Positions 21,238 through 30,715 of a stretch of 64,000 bases of DNA are shown piece by piece (position 1 is the stretch's first letter; every line of letters starts with the position of its first letter). A program made the translations under genes and the position numbers. Source of the DNA: Microbacterium oxydans (GTDB taxonomy: Bacteria; Actinomycetota; Actinomycetes; Actinomycetales; Microbacteriaceae); assembly GCF_000956405.1 (NCBI RefSeq), contig NZ_JYIV01000023.1, positions 97,844-161,843 of the forward strand, written 5' to 3'. The notes below the pieces were generated by a model. The model did not search any database and had not been told where the DNA came from. It saw nothing but the letters and a program-made list of their open reading frames with translations.

Positions 21238-21767
21238 GACTGGACGAACTCCGAGATGACGACTCCCGAGACGCGGCCGATGAGGAGGATCTCGGACCGG
21301 TGGTCACCCAGCTCGCTCAGATCGATGACGGCACGAGCGGTCCCTTCGGCCGAGGCTTCCGCGCCGGAGATCGAGAGAGCAACGGTGATGTCTTCACCGG
21401 GGATAAACCCGGGCCCTCGGACGTCGAAGAACAGGTGGGTCGGCCGATGCCGCGCTCGCCGCGCTACACCAGGCGCCGGGGAATCGACGTCTGTGTGCTC
21501 GCGTCTTGTGGCGTGGATGATGTCGGTGAAGAGGGAACCGTCGTGCTCTCTTACCTCGACGCGGATGGTGCGAGTGCGATGGTCAGAAAGCGCATCGAGT
21601 AGTTCACCGAACCGCGCCCGACTCCATTCGGTGCCTGCGCTCGGAGGCGGAAAGTTGCGTCCGTTATGGGTGACGCGCATCAGGCCTCCCTCGTCAACGC
21701 GGATGCTGGCGAGTGGGAAGTTGACGGACGCGTTGAACGGGAAGCCTCCTGCGCTGCGTTTGCTCAT
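21234..21767 (-). CDS. Conserved transfer-operon protein of unknown function
   Basis: A 177-aa soluble-looking protein; no family recognised. It is rich in beta-strand patterns (RTIRVEVREHDGSLFTDIIH, SEILLIGRVSGVVIS) with no membrane segment. ATG 21767 is chosen because the longer frame is proline/arginine-rich sequence opposite the ATPase gene. It sits between the VirB4-like ATPase and coupling protein and overlaps the latter by four bases, so it is probably co-translated and serves transfer. Confidence 0.7.
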   Translation of the reverse strand: MSKRSAGGFPFNASVNFPLASIRVDEGGLMRVTHNGRNFPPPSAGTEWSRARFGELLDALSDHRTRTIRVEVREHDGSLFTDIIHATRREHTDVDSPAPGVARRARHRPTHLFFDVRGPGFIPGEDITVALSISGAEASAEGTARAVIDLSELGDHRSEILLIGRVSGVVISEFVQS

Positions 21768-21802
21768 GCCACGCAGGTGCGCGAGCGGCTCCTCGCGTCG
21801 GG

Positions 21803-23287
21803 TCAGCCGGTCATGCGCCCGGTAGTATCGAAGAGTTCCAACTCGGCTGGATGGAGCTGGTGCTGGCACACGAAAGATCGGTCCTTGATGCGCCACAGCC
21901 CCTGGCCCACCCCGAGGCCCGGAAGCAGCTTCTGCTCGGTGCCCGTGAGCCCGAGTGTTCTCGCAGTGCTGCCGAGCTGGTCGGATTCCTGCCGGTAAAT
22001 GATCCTCGTCTCGGCATTGGCCAACAAGCTGTTCGCGAGGGCGCGCATCGCCGAGCCTTGATCGCCGACGTTTTCCAGGTCGGTCAGCTTGTGGAAGATC
22101 AGCATGTTCGCGATCCCGTAGTGGCGTGCAAGTCGCCAGTGCGCGTCCATTCGTCGCAGTAGTGCCGGGTGGGACATGAGGCGCCATGCTTCGTCGTAGA
22201 TGCACCAGCGCTGGCCACCGTTGGGGTCAAGCAGCGCAGACTCCATCCACGCCGAGGAGCAGGTCATGAGGACCGAGACCAGTGTCGAATTTTCCGTCAC
22301 TCGCGATAGATCGAGCGAGATCATTGGCAGGGTCGGATCGAAGGCCACTGTCGAGGGGCCATCGAACAGCCCGGCGAGGTCTCCAGCCACCAAGCGCCGG
22401 AGAGCATGACCGACGAGGCGCCCGTCCTCGGCGAGCCTTCCGTCAAGGTCAGTGCGTGCGGTCGGGCTGAGGATGTGTTCGACGACCATCGGCAGGATCG
22501 GGATGTCGTTACTCCGCACGACCTCGGTCAGCGCGGTATCGATCGCGGTGTGTTCCAGCGGCGTGAGTGGGCGGGCGAGCACCGTCTCCGCGAGCGCGCC
22601 GATCAAATCCCGGCGACGGGAAGCAACCGTGGACGCCCAGCTCACGTCGCTCATGCCGACTGGCCGGTATCCCTCGTCAAGTGGATTCAGCCGCGTCGTG
22701 AGCCCGTGCCCGAGCACGATGGCCTGTCCGCCCACGGCCTCGGCGACAGCAGTGTGTTCGCCCTTCGGATCGCCGGGCACGTAGACGCGGCGCCCGAACG
22801 GAATTGATCTCGTGTAGAGGCTTTTGGCCAGGCTGGACTTGCCAGATCCGACGATGCCCGCGAGCACGACGTTCGGAGCGGTGATGATGCCGCGGGCGTA
22901 CAGCACCCACGGGTCGTAGACGAAGGATCCACCGGAGTACACATCCTGGCCGACGAACACTCCGTCGGGTCCGAGCCCACCTTCAGCAAGAAATGGATAC
23001 GCACGAGCGAGGGTCGCTGACGTGTCTTGATGCCGGCGCAAGCGGAACTTCCCGGATGATCGGAGCTGCGCTGGGCCGGGCTCACCGGCGGCAGGAAGGT
23101 ACGTGGTGGCCCGGCGTTCGGCCAGCTCTGCGAGGTGCTTCGCGTGGGCTTCGTGTCGTTGAGAGTGCTGCTGGTCAGTCCGCAGTTTCACGGCGGCTCG
23201 TTGGCGCTGCTTGCGCAGTCGACGCGTCTCAAACTCCGGAGCGACGAGCACCGAGGTATGGAGTCGCTCGGCGTCATCCCGATTCAC
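21803..23287 (-). CDS. VirB4/TraC-like conjugation ATPase
   Basis: A 494-aa P-loop ATPase that powers assembly of the type IV secretion channel. Walker A is GIVGSGKSS at 144-152 (K150); the Walker B region is RWCIYDEAWRLMSHPALLRRMDAHWRLARHYG, with LTGTEQKLLPGLGVGQGLW near the C-terminus. The basic N-terminus (residues 1-60) precedes the ATPase core. Start chosen as GTG 23287, which overlaps the stop of the upstream gene (GTGA) and begins VNRDDAERLH; the longer frame is not protein-like. Confidence 0.88.
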   Translation of the reverse strand: MNRDDAERLHTSVLVAPEFETRRLRKQRQRAAVKLRTDQQHSQRHEAHAKHLAELAERRATTYLPAAGEPGPAQLRSSGKFRLRRHQDTSATLARAYPFLAEGGLGPDGVFVGQDVYSGGSFVYDPWVLYARGIITAPNVVLAGIVGSGKSSLAKSLYTRSIPFGRRVYVPGDPKGEHTAVAEAVGGQAIVLGHGLTTRLNPLDEGYRPVGMSDVSWASTVASRRRDLIGALAETVLARPLTPLEHTAIDTALTEVVRSNDIPILPMVVEHILSPTARTDLDGRLAEDGRLVGHALRRLVAGDLAGLFDGPSTVAFDPTLPMISLDLSRVTENSTLVSVLMTCSSAWMESALLDPNGGQRWCIYDEAWRLMSHPALLRRMDAHWRLARHYGIANMLIFHKLTDLENVGDQGSAMRALANSLLANAETRIIYRQESDQLGSTARTLGLTGTEQKLLPGLGVGQGLWRIKDRSFVCQHQLHPAELELFDTTGRMTG

Positions 23288-24054
23288 AGTCCCAAACTCC
23301 GCTGCTGCTTGAGAGCCGCGATGTTCGCGGGTTCGAACCACGACGCTGGCTGCTGCTGGGTCGCTGAACGTCCGCCGAGGCGGCGGGAATCGTCCTGCAG
23401 CGCGTCTATCGGCTCGACGTGGTGGAGCCGATAGAGGGCGACGTGCTCGAAGCTGTGACTGTACGCAAGGTGGTAGTCGCCCTCGCGGGCCTCGTTCTCC
23501 AGCGGGCCGCTCGGGGGTACGTCGTAGACGTAGCCGTTCTCCATCGCGGCGCTCGTGGTTTCGTCGCCATAGTCCCAGCTCTTCAATAGATTCAGTCCCG
23601 CGGCGGCACCGTCGGCGTCGATCATATCGAGCACCTCGACAGCTTCTTCGCCTTGCAGGAAGACGACACTGAGCCAACGCTGCGCTGGGGCGTTGGCTGG
23701 CGCAGGAGAATCGAGCCAGGCGACACGACTTGCCGCGGATACTGCGACGTTTAGTCGGTCTTCGGCTTGGTCGATGAAGCTCGCGGCCTGGTGCAGTTCA
23801 TCAGCAGCCGCCAGTGCGTTCCTCGACCCGGCCGCGTGGTCGCCGTGGTCATCGAACGCGCGAAAGCGGTTGTCGCCATGTACGGCAGCTAGTTGATCGA
23901 GAACCTGCCGCAGTGACCGCACGCCCGATAGGAGGTCGCCGAGGACGCCGTAGATGTCTTGCGGGTTCTCGAACGTGCGCGTCGCATGCGCGAGCCTGCG
24001 CAACGCCTCGGATACCTCGCCGGCGCCGGCGCCGGGATCGTAGAACGTAGACAT
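23284..24054 (-). CDS. Transfer-operon protein of unknown function
   Basis: A 256-aa protein, mostly helical, acidic, without membrane segments or a recognised domain. ATG 24054 fits a protein-like start (MSTFYDPGAG) and helical repeats follow (SEALRRLAHATRTFENPQDIYGVLGDLLSGVRSLRQVLDQL). The N-terminal half is like small ICE proteins predicted to be helical bundles. It is coupled to the VirB4-like gene by a GTGA overlap. Confidence 0.7.
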   Translation of the reverse strand: MSTFYDPGAGAGEVSEALRRLAHATRTFENPQDIYGVLGDLLSGVRSLRQVLDQLAAVHGDNRFRAFDDHGDHAAGSRNALAAADELHQAASFIDQAEDRLNVAVSAASRVAWLDSPAPANAPAQRWLSVVFLQGEEAVEVLDMIDADGAAAGLNLLKSWDYGDETTSAAMENGYVYDVPPSGPLENEAREGDYHLAYSHSFEHVALYRLHHVEPIDALQDDSRRLGGRSATQQQPASWFEPANIAALKQQRSLGL

Positions 24055-24196
24055 CAGGGGCCTCCAAGTCGCTCGCTGTGGATGCCCAGAAGGTGCGCTG
24101 CGTTCGCCATGCGATGTCGTACGCTCCTGCGATACTTGCGGAAACGGATGACGATAGTGACCACTGATCCGTCCAATGGAGAGAAAGCAGCCAGCG

Positions 24197-25957
24197 ATGG
24201 ATGAGGCACGAGAAGATCCGGACGACACCTCTGGCGATGTCGATGAGTCGTCTTCGGATGACGGAACCGAGTTGGACATCGCGACCTCCACAACGCTTGT
24301 CGAGATCAGCCCCGGTATGGCCGTCGTGTTCGGAGACGTTCCAGAAGGTCTAGAACTTCTCGAGATGGACTTTATCCCCTCCTTCGACAGGACCCAGCTC
24401 AACTCCGCGCTCGGAGCGCTGGGCAACGTCGGGACCATCGTCGGCAACGTTGGTGAAGCCATCGCGGGCGCCCAAGGGCTGTACCGTGTGAACGAAGCGA
24501 CGCTGTCGATTCTCCAGAGTGGGGGGCAGCTTGCGGCAAAGGAGGGCGCGAAGCTCGGCGCCATCTTCAAGAATGGACAGGTTGTCGCTCAGGCGCGCTT
24601 CATTCCAGCGTCGATGACGGCGGCAACCGCAATAGCGGCAATCGGCCCGGCGGTCGCCATGCTCGCGCTTCAGATGCAGCTCGGCGAGATATCTGGTTTG
24701 GTGCGTACGAACATCGCGCTGACAACGGAGACTCTGAAGACCATTCGGAACGAGCAGTGGTCCGAGCTGGAAGCACTGATCGAGGCGGTCGACGAAGCGG
24801 CCGATCACGTACGAAGCATTGAGTCGGTCCCGGACTCGGTGTGGGAGTCGATCGCTGCGAGCTACCCGGCTCTCCGTAAGCAGATGAAGCTCTATCGGCG
24901 GAACGTGTCGGGCTACGTCAAGGAGCTCGGTGTGCTCCAGGGGCGATCTCGTCGCGAGTACCTCGAATCAAATGCCGAGGCGATGGTCTTCGATACGTAC
25001 GCGCTGCTTGGATCGTTGAAGGCTTATGGGGAGTACCAGGCGGTCAAGGCCATGCGGGCGCGGGCTCGCAGCGCCACCGATGTAAGCGAAGCACAGCTTT
25101 TCGAGCGGATTACTCAAAGCACGCCCATTGAGATCCATAAGGCACGTGAGGAGATCGGTAACCTCACCGAGGCTCTCGTGCGCGAACTGCGGATCATCGC
25201 GGAGCTTCCAGGACGTGCGACAGTACCGCTCACGAAGAAGCGTAAAGACGCCAAGGCCGCGCGGCTGACTTGCGAAAAGCTCCTGGGCGCCGTCGAGCCG
25301 CTCGCGAACAGCATCCAGATCCCCGTCGATATGCCGGACGTACCAGGGATTCTCTGCGTGCCGGAAGATCTCGACCTCGAGCCATATCTGCGTGTGCTGC
25401 GGTGGTACTTGAACCGCGACGAGATCTTGCACGGCATAGCGTTTCCGTACGAGGCGCGTGGCGTCGCGGCCGCGATGCCACCGATCCTCGCGAAGAGCGT
25501 GGACGCGTCCTGGGATGCGCTCGGGACGGGCAAGTTGAGCGCTGTCGTAGAGGTCTTCGCATCCAGTACGTTCGTAGCTGTCACGGACCAGCGCGTGCTG
25601 ACCGCGACACCTCGATCCCTGCTCAGGGAGGGCGAGCTTCGAGACGTGATCTCTTTGGGTGAGATCCGGTACGTGCGTCCGCGCCAAAACCAAAAGGACA
25701 GTGTCCGGCCCGCAATCAACGTCGCGACCGAGCAAAGCGACATCCGGTGGATGTTTCCCGCAGCCGCGGACTCGGCACACATTGATCAGCTATCAACATC
25801 GCTCGGGGTCAAGCTGAAGCTCGGCTCCGGCGAACCTCTCCAGGTTGAGGCTGCATCGCCGAACGGGCGCGAAGAAGGCCCCAGCCTTGAGGCGGAGGCA
25901 AACCGCCCTGAAGTTGAAGCTAGACGACTCGGCAGAGTGGCAGCGCCGCCGCGGTGA
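24197..25957 (+). CDS. Unknown 586-aa protein with C-terminal PH-like domain, antiparallel insert in the transfer operon
   Basis: The product is acidic at the N-terminus and has a glycine/alanine-rich hydrophobic stretch at about residues 115-155 (one possible TM near AATAIAAIGPAVAMLALQMQL). Long helical segments follow (about 165-340). The C-terminal region (about 460-550) contains FVAVTDQRVLTAT and LGEIRYVRPR, which is like bacterial PH/YokE-type domains. I do not recognise the full-length family. ATG 24197 is preferred over 24176 because GGAGAG lies upstream. It is read against all its neighbours, separates SCO6880 from the next transfer gene, and its last 38 bases overlap the SCO6880 3' end. 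This marks it as cargo inserted in the operon. Confidence 0.7.
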   Translation: MDEAREDPDDTSGDVDESSSDDGTELDIATSTTLVEISPGMAVVFGDVPEGLELLEMDFIPSFDRTQLNSALGALGNVGTIVGNVGEAIAGAQGLYRVNEATLSILQSGGQLAAKEGAKLGAIFKNGQVVAQARFIPASMTAATAIAAIGPAVAMLALQMQLGEISGLVRTNIALTTETLKTIRNEQWSELEALIEAVDEAADHVRSIESVPDSVWESIAASYPALRKQMKLYRRNVSGYVKELGVLQGRSRREYLESNAEAMVFDTYALLGSLKAYGEYQAVKAMRARARSATDVSEAQLFERITQSTPIEIHKAREEIGNLTEALVRELRIIAELPGRATVPLTKKRKDAKAARLTCEKLLGAVEPLANSIQIPVDMPDVPGILCVPEDLDLEPYLRVLRWYLNRDEILHGIAFPYEARGVAAAMPPILAKSVDASWDALGTGKLSAVVEVFASSTFVAVTDQRVLTATPRSLLREGELRDVISLGEIRYVRPRQNQKDSVRPAINVATEQSDIRWMFPAAADSAHIDQLSTSLGVKLKLGSGEPLQVEAASPNGREEGPSLEAEANRPEVEARRLGRVAAPPR

Positions 25958-27386
25958 ACGCCTGGGCCTGCTGTCCGACGAGGAGCCGCGTCTCGCATGA
26001 AGACTGAATCGCGGCCTGCTCGATCGCGGCAACCGCGGCATCGAGGTCGTCCGCGGTGCGCGCTGAGACCGAGATGAGCCCCGTGTAGCGGAGCACGCCG
26101 TGTCCGGCGGTGAGATCGGCTTCCTGTTGCAATACGTCCTGGAACTCCGCCGTTTGCGATGCATCCTCGATCTGGCCGATCCGCTGGCGTTGGGCTGCGT
26201 CCGAGATGTACTCGGTCTTCTTCTTCCGGATGTCGCGTGCCGCCTGATCAGAGCGCATCGGCGTGCACAGCAGCGAGAACGACCGTTGGATCCCCGTCGA
26301 CAGCATCAGCGGCGCGAGGAAGCCCGGGTAGACCATCGACCGCGGCCATTCCGAGATCCACAACACCGCGTGGAACGCCGAGTCAGTGCGAAGCCTCGAC
26401 CACGACTCGTTCACCGCCACCGGTCCCGCGGTCGCGAGCGATTGCCCGAGCTCACCGTGGCGTTCGAGTGTCGCTGCGACGGCGGGGTCGTATGCGGAGC
26501 GCAGGATCACCGCGATCTCCCCGCACGAGAGCCATGAAGACGGCGAAAGGTCGGCGGAGCGCAGCGCGGCCGCCAGCGTGGACATCTCTTGGCGAAGCAC
26601 GGCAGCGGCACCGCGGATGCCGCCGCCGGCCGTGCGGATCTGCCGCGACGCCGCTTGCATGTCGAGCGACAGAGACAGCGTGGTGGCGTGGCGTTCTCCG
26701 GCTGGCCCTGCCCGTTCGATCAGCTCGGCATACGCGGTCGAGGCCCACGATGCATCCGCTGTGCCATGCGAGGCCCACCATTCGGCGAGGCCCGTCCCGG
26801 AGTCGGGCAGGGTGCGCTCCAGCACCTGCAGCATCGCGATTCGACCGGACCGGCACATCGTCGCGAGCACACGTCCCCAAGAACTGACTCGACGTTCCTG
26901 CTCACCGGGGTCGAGGAGCACGAAAGCAGGATGCGAGACCGAAACGATCGCCGTGAGCGTTGCGGCGGTCGGGTCATGCACCATCCCGGCACCGGTGGCG
27001 GGATCATCGTACTCACGCAACCGCGCCATGTCGCCAGGAAGCGTGAGCGATCCGGCAGGGCGCGGCTTCACGACGCGTCGACGATAGAGCAACTGCCCGC
27101 CCGTGGTCTTCCACAACCACCAGAAGACGACGGGGATCCACTCGACGATCGCGCGCCCAGCGATACGGATCCATGCCACCGAGGCAGCGGCGACCCAGAC
27201 CGGAGCGGAGAAGGCAATGAGGATGCCACCTCCTGCGTAGAACGCCCACACGAGTGTGCCGATGCCGATTCCGAGCGCGATCAGCTGCGAGAGCGACAGG
27301 CCCAAGAGGACACCCCGTCGCGTCAATCGAGAGAACTTCACCGGGACGAGGTCTCCGGCTCGTCGGTCCTCGAGATCATTTGGCAT
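25920..27386 (-). CDS. SCO6880-family type IV secretion membrane protein
   Basis: A 488-aa protein with two close transmembrane segments near the N-terminus (about residues 26-75, LIALGIGIGTLVWAFYAGGGILIAFSAPVWVAAASVAWI) followed by a large soluble domain containing LERTLPDSG and ISVSARTADDLDAAVAAIEQAA. SCO6880 proteins join a PrgI-like membrane part to a VirB4-related soluble part and form the inner channel in actinobacterial conjugation. It follows TrbL at a 6-bp gap. The 3' end overlaps the antiparallel unknown gene, so that insertion may have altered the extreme C-terminus. Confidence 0.85.
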   Translation of the reverse strand: MPNDLEDRRAGDLVPVKFSRLTRRGVLLGLSLSQLIALGIGIGTLVWAFYAGGGILIAFSAPVWVAAASVAWIRIAGRAIVEWIPVVFWWLWKTTGGQLLYRRRVVKPRPAGSLTLPGDMARLREYDDPATGAGMVHDPTAATLTAIVSVSHPAFVLLDPGEQERRVSSWGRVLATMCRSGRIAMLQVLERTLPDSGTGLAEWWASHGTADASWASTAYAELIERAGPAGERHATTLSLSLDMQAASRQIRTAGGGIRGAAAVLRQEMSTLAAALRSADLSPSSWLSCGEIAVILRSAYDPAVAATLERHGELGQSLATAGPVAVNESWSRLRTDSAFHAVLWISEWPRSMVYPGFLAPLMLSTGIQRSFSLLCTPMRSDQAARDIRKKKTEYISDAAQRQRIGQIEDASQTAEFQDVLQQEADLTAGHGVLRYTGLISVSARTADDLDAAVAAIEQAAIQSSCETRLLVGQQAQAFTAAALPLCRVV

Positions 27387-27392
27387 GATGCG

Positions 27393-28760
27393 TCATTCCT
27401 TCCCGGAAGGCTGCGGTCGCGACCGACTGGGCGGAGCGGGATCTGCGCGCGGGGCCGACGGCTGCGGTGTGGAAGGCGACAGGGTCGCGGATGCTTCAGG
27501 TGCCGGAGTCCCCGGGTCTCCCGCGCTCACCGCAGCTGTCTCGGCGGTGCCACCGATGGACTGGCCGATCTTCGGTCCAGTAGTCGCGGCGCCTTTGACG
27601 ACTTCGGCGCCAATGACTAGAGCTGCAGCGGGCCCGGCCGCCGCAGCAGCACCAGCTCCGGCACCTGCGCCAGCTCCGGCTCCAGTGCCCGCACTCGTGC
27701 CAGCCGCAGTGCCGCTGGGAGTGGCGCCAGCCGACGCCGTCGTGCTCGGTGCAGTGCTCGCGGGGGGAATGGTGCTCGGACCGCCGCCGGACCCGTCGAG
27801 AACCTTCTTCACCCCATCGCCCTGCGGCTTCGACGGCACCGGGACGGGCCGGTTGATGGCGTTCTTGGCTTCCTGCTCGCTTCCCATCGCGTGGTAGAGG
27901 TCAAAGCCGAGGAACGAGATGAACCGGTAGACCATGTATGGCGCGAAGGCTGCGATGAACAGCAGCACGATGCCCGCGATCGGCTCGGTTACGGACGCGA
28001 GGTCTGCCTCGATCGGGGTGGACATCTGGGTGATCGCGATGAGGAAAACGACGACGAGTACGAGCTTGGAGATGATCAGCGCGAGGACGAACGCCGCCCA
28101 TTTCCCTATCCATCCGCGGGTGACATCCCACGCCGCGCCCGCGAACGCGATGGGCGCGAGCACGATGGCCACCAACAGCAGGGCTTTGCGAATCAGGAGC
28201 GAGAACCACACGATCGCGACCGCGCAGATCATGAGTCCTGCGAGGAAGATCGTGATGATCGCGCCGACGCCGGGGGCCGCGATGTTGATGGTGGTGAGAC
28301 CTGCGGTCAGGAGCGCGATCTTGTCGCCCATGGTCACGGTCGTTTCCCCTGCGGCCTGGACGATGCCGACGCAGAGTTGGTCGACGATCTCCAGCGCGGT
28401 CGCGGTGAGCGTGACGACAACGAAGGAACCGAGTACTGCTTTGGCAGCTCCGAGCGCGGCGCGGGAAAGCACAGCGGGTTCGCGCCGGATGAGTCCTAGG
28501 ACCAACTGGAAGCAGAAGAACAGCAGGACGATGAAGACGCCGATGCCGAAGAGCAGGTTGTAGACGTCGAGGTATCCGGAGGATTGGACGTCGACGAGAG
28601 TGGTGCTGTCGAAGACCGCCCACATGGCTTCGATGAGCCATCCGGCAGCTTGTCCCATTGTGGCGGCGAGCCAATCGAACGGGGCAGACACCAGCGAAGC
28701 CGCGCCTTCGCCGACGGCATCGCACACGGTGGAGATGACGGGGATATCGCAGACACTCAT
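27393..28760 (-). CDS. TrbL/VirB6-like polytopic conjugation protein
   Basis: A 455-aa protein: about six hydrophobic segments in residues 60-300 (LLFGIGVFIVLLFFCFQLVL; GVGAIITIFLAGLMICAVAIVWFSLLI; ALLLVAIVLAPIAFAGAAW and others), then a long disordered Ala/Gly/Pro/Ser/Thr tail (about 320-455) with an alternating Ala-Gly run. TrbL/VirB6 proteins form the inner-membrane channel core. The tail composition and the position between pilin-like proteins and SCO6880 are typical of actinobacterial ICEs. Confidence 0.82.
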   Translation of the reverse strand: MSVCDIPVISTVCDAVGEGAASLVSAPFDWLAATMGQAAGWLIEAMWAVFDSTTLVDVQSSGYLDVYNLLFGIGVFIVLLFFCFQLVLGLIRREPAVLSRAALGAAKAVLGSFVVVTLTATALEIVDQLCVGIVQAAGETTVTMGDKIALLTAGLTTINIAAPGVGAIITIFLAGLMICAVAIVWFSLLIRKALLLVAIVLAPIAFAGAAWDVTRGWIGKWAAFVLALIISKLVLVVVFLIAITQMSTPIEADLASVTEPIAGIVLLFIAAFAPYMVYRFISFLGFDLYHAMGSEQEAKNAINRPVPVPSKPQGDGVKKVLDGSGGGPSTIPPASTAPSTTASAGATPSGTAAGTSAGTGAGAGAGAGAGAAAAAGPAAALVIGAEVVKGAATTGPKIGQSIGGTAETAAVSAGDPGTPAPEASATLSPSTPQPSAPRADPAPPSRSRPQPSGKE

Positions 28761-28794
28761 CGCGGGGTTCCCAACGGGTTACGACCCAGTGGCC

Positions 28795-29106
28795 TCAGAC
28801 CTGCTGTCCGACGTTCCAGAAGAAGTTGATCAACGTCACGGACGCGCCACAGATGACCGCAGCACCACAGGAGACGAGCACGCCGAGCTTGCCTCGTGAG
28901 GCAAGGTGCGGGTTCGACGAGTTCGACCCGAATCCCCAGACGATCGCGGCCACGATCAGCGCGAGCACGGACAGGACGAGCCCGACCGTCATGACGGCGC
29001 CGACGATCGTGCGTAGCTGCGCGATCCCGGGTAGACCGGAGTCGTTCGGAGTGATGTCGATGTCCATCGGCAGGGCGGTGGCGACGGTCGCGATGAGTTC
29101 GAACAC
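28795..29106 (-). CDS. Small pilin-like membrane protein (DUF6112 type), copy 1
   Basis: A 103-aa protein with two hydrophobic segments (about residues 31-58 and 75-95) around a short loop with small and polar residues (GFGSNSSNPHLASRGKLG). This is the layout of VirB2/TrbC-like pilins and of the DUF6112 family seen in ICEs. GTG 29106 is chosen; the frame upstream has a different composition. It is related in layout to the next gene (WxxG/N loop, KxGVxVxxGAAVxxG), so the pair probably arose by duplication. Confidence 0.7.
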   Translation of the reverse strand: MFELIATVATALPMDIDITPNDSGLPGIAQLRTIVGAVMTVGLVLSVLALIVAAIVWGFGSNSSNPHLASRGKLGVLVSCGAAVICGASVTLINFFWNVGQQV

Positions 29107-29255
29107 GGTGGCTCCTTGGCATGAACACCGCCACGGGCGGTAGGCGAAAGATGGTCGAGAGCCAGGTGTGCAGCGCCTCACCACCGGAATCCTTGAGGCT
29201 TCGCTCCTGGGTCTCGTAACCAGTCGCATGCCGATTCGCACACGGGGCGATGAGG

Positions 29256-29522
29256 TCAGAGCTGTTCGCCGACGCTGATGAGCCAGTTCATCCAGGACAC
29301 GCACCCGCCAACGAGCACCGCTGCACCAAGCGCGACGAAGACCCCGCTGCGCGCTTTCGCCGCAAGAGCGGGGTTGCCGGTGCAAGTAGCGATCGCCCAG
29401 ACGATCGCGGAGATGATGATCATGAGCACGGCAACGATCAGGATGATCGTGAGTGCAGCACCGATGGCGACTTTGAGGTCATCGATACCGCCGAGACCCC
29501 CGAAGTCGGGGAACACGTTCAT
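29256..29522 (-). CDS. Small pilin-like membrane protein (DUF6112 type), copy 2
   Basis: An 88-aa protein with two membrane segments (about residues 19-46 and 60-82) and the loop CTGNPALAAKARSG. Its ATG overlaps the stop of the M23 peptidase gene (TGATG), so translation is coupled. It is the paralogue of the gene downstream: both share AAKAxxGVxVxxGAAVxxGG-like segments. Probably part of the transfer channel or pilus. Confidence 0.72.
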   Translation of the reverse strand: MNVFPDFGGLGGIDDLKVAIGAALTIILIVAVLMIIISAIVWAIATCTGNPALAAKARSGVFVALGAAVLVGGCVSWMNWLISVGEQL

Positions 29523-30703
29523 CACTGGCCCCCTCCCAGTGCCGAGCACCCGGCGCCTGCGGTGGGCTCTGGGAGGTCTGCGGCGCCGTGGTCGTTGAGC
29601 CACTTTGCGGCGTCGACCGCTTCGGCGTTCGTGCCACCTGGACGGACTTCGAAGTGCAGGTGTGCGCCGGTCGAGCGCCCGGAGGAGCCGACGTCGCCGA
29701 TGTGTTGACCGGCGATGACGTGCTCGCCGACGGTGACATGGATGCCGCTCTGCCACATGTGCGCATACGCGGTCGCAACGGTGACGCCGTCGATGCGGTG
29801 CTCGATCACAATGAGCCCGCCGTACCCGCCGGAGAACTCGGCGACTGTGACGACTCCGTCCGCGGCCGCGAGGATCGGCGTTCCATCCGGCGCAGCGAGG
29901 TCGGTGCCGGAGTGGAAGGCGCTCTCTCCGGTAAACGGGTCGACTCGCGGGCCGAAGTTGCCGGTGAGTACCCAGGTGTCCTCCGGCAATGGAAACACGA
30001 CGCGGGCCGACTCCGCAGCGCTCGCGGTCGGCGCAGGAGTGCTCCCGGCAAGTTGCGAGGTGACGCTAGTGAGAGTCGCGAGGATCTTTTCGGCGACCGG
30101 CTCGTAGTTGTTGTACCGGTCGGGGAATCCGGATACCTCAACCGCTTGCGCGGCTTCGCCCTTGCTCAAGTTCTGCCAGTCGGGGATATCGAGCAGGCCA
30201 CGCGGGGAGGGATAGTTCGGTCCCGTCGGTCCGCCGAAGAACGCCGCAGCTTGATACGCCGGATCCATCAACTCGGCGACCGATCCCCATCCGGATTGCG
30301 GGCGCATTTGGAACAGACCGAGCGAATCGTGATCGGATCCGTTTCCATCGTTCGGATAGTCGCCGGACTCTGGGTAGGTGCTCGTGTTCGCCAGCTGCCG
30401 CAGCGTTGACTCGGTGAGCGCAGCCATGAGCGCGATCTGGACGCCATCGGGGGTGACGCCATCGATCCGCGACCCAACAGAGATTATCGTAGCCGCGTGA
30501 GTGAGCTGCTGCCGATTGAGTGTGAAGGTCCCTCCGTTCGCCGTCGTCACCACAAGCGAATCCGGAATGGGGCCGACGGTGAGACCCGTCGAGGCGAGGC
30601 ACGCAATGACGGCGGGGTTTGTGACCAGACCGACCGCGACGAGTCCGAGTGTCGGCGCGAGGAACACGAGTGCGATGAGTGCGATCGCAAGCTTCTTCAG
30701 CAT
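29522..30703 (-). CDS. Muralytic conjugation protein: lysozyme-like domain plus M23 peptidase
   Basis: A 393-aa exported or membrane-anchored enzyme. Residues 1-25 are a signal-anchor. About 60-200 form a transglycosylase-like domain (QIALMAALTESTLRQL, DSLGLFQMRPQSGWGS with the usual Glu). About 235-375 form an M23/LytM metallopeptidase, with zinc ligands in FHSGTDLAAPDG (H...D) and HLHFEVRPGG (H-x-H). It opens peptidoglycan locally for the transfer channel. The upstream TcpC-like gene ends 12 bp away. Confidence 0.9.
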   Translation of the reverse strand: MLKKLAIALIALVFLAPTLGLVAVGLVTNPAVIACLASTGLTVGPIPDSLVVTTANGGTFTLNRQQLTHAATIISVGSRIDGVTPDGVQIALMAALTESTLRQLANTSTYPESGDYPNDGNGSDHDSLGLFQMRPQSGWGSVAELMDPAYQAAAFFGGPTGPNYPSPRGLLDIPDWQNLSKGEAAQAVEVSGFPDRYNNYEPVAEKILATLTSVTSQLAGSTPAPTASAAESARVVFPLPEDTWVLTGNFGPRVDPFTGESAFHSGTDLAAPDGTPILAAADGVVTVAEFSGGYGGLIVIEHRIDGVTVATAYAHMWQSGIHVTVGEHVIAGQHIGDVGSSGRSTGAHLHFEVRPGGTNAEAVDAAKWLNDHGAADLPEPTAGAGCSALGGGQ

Positions 30704-30715
30704 GAGTCGGCCGTC

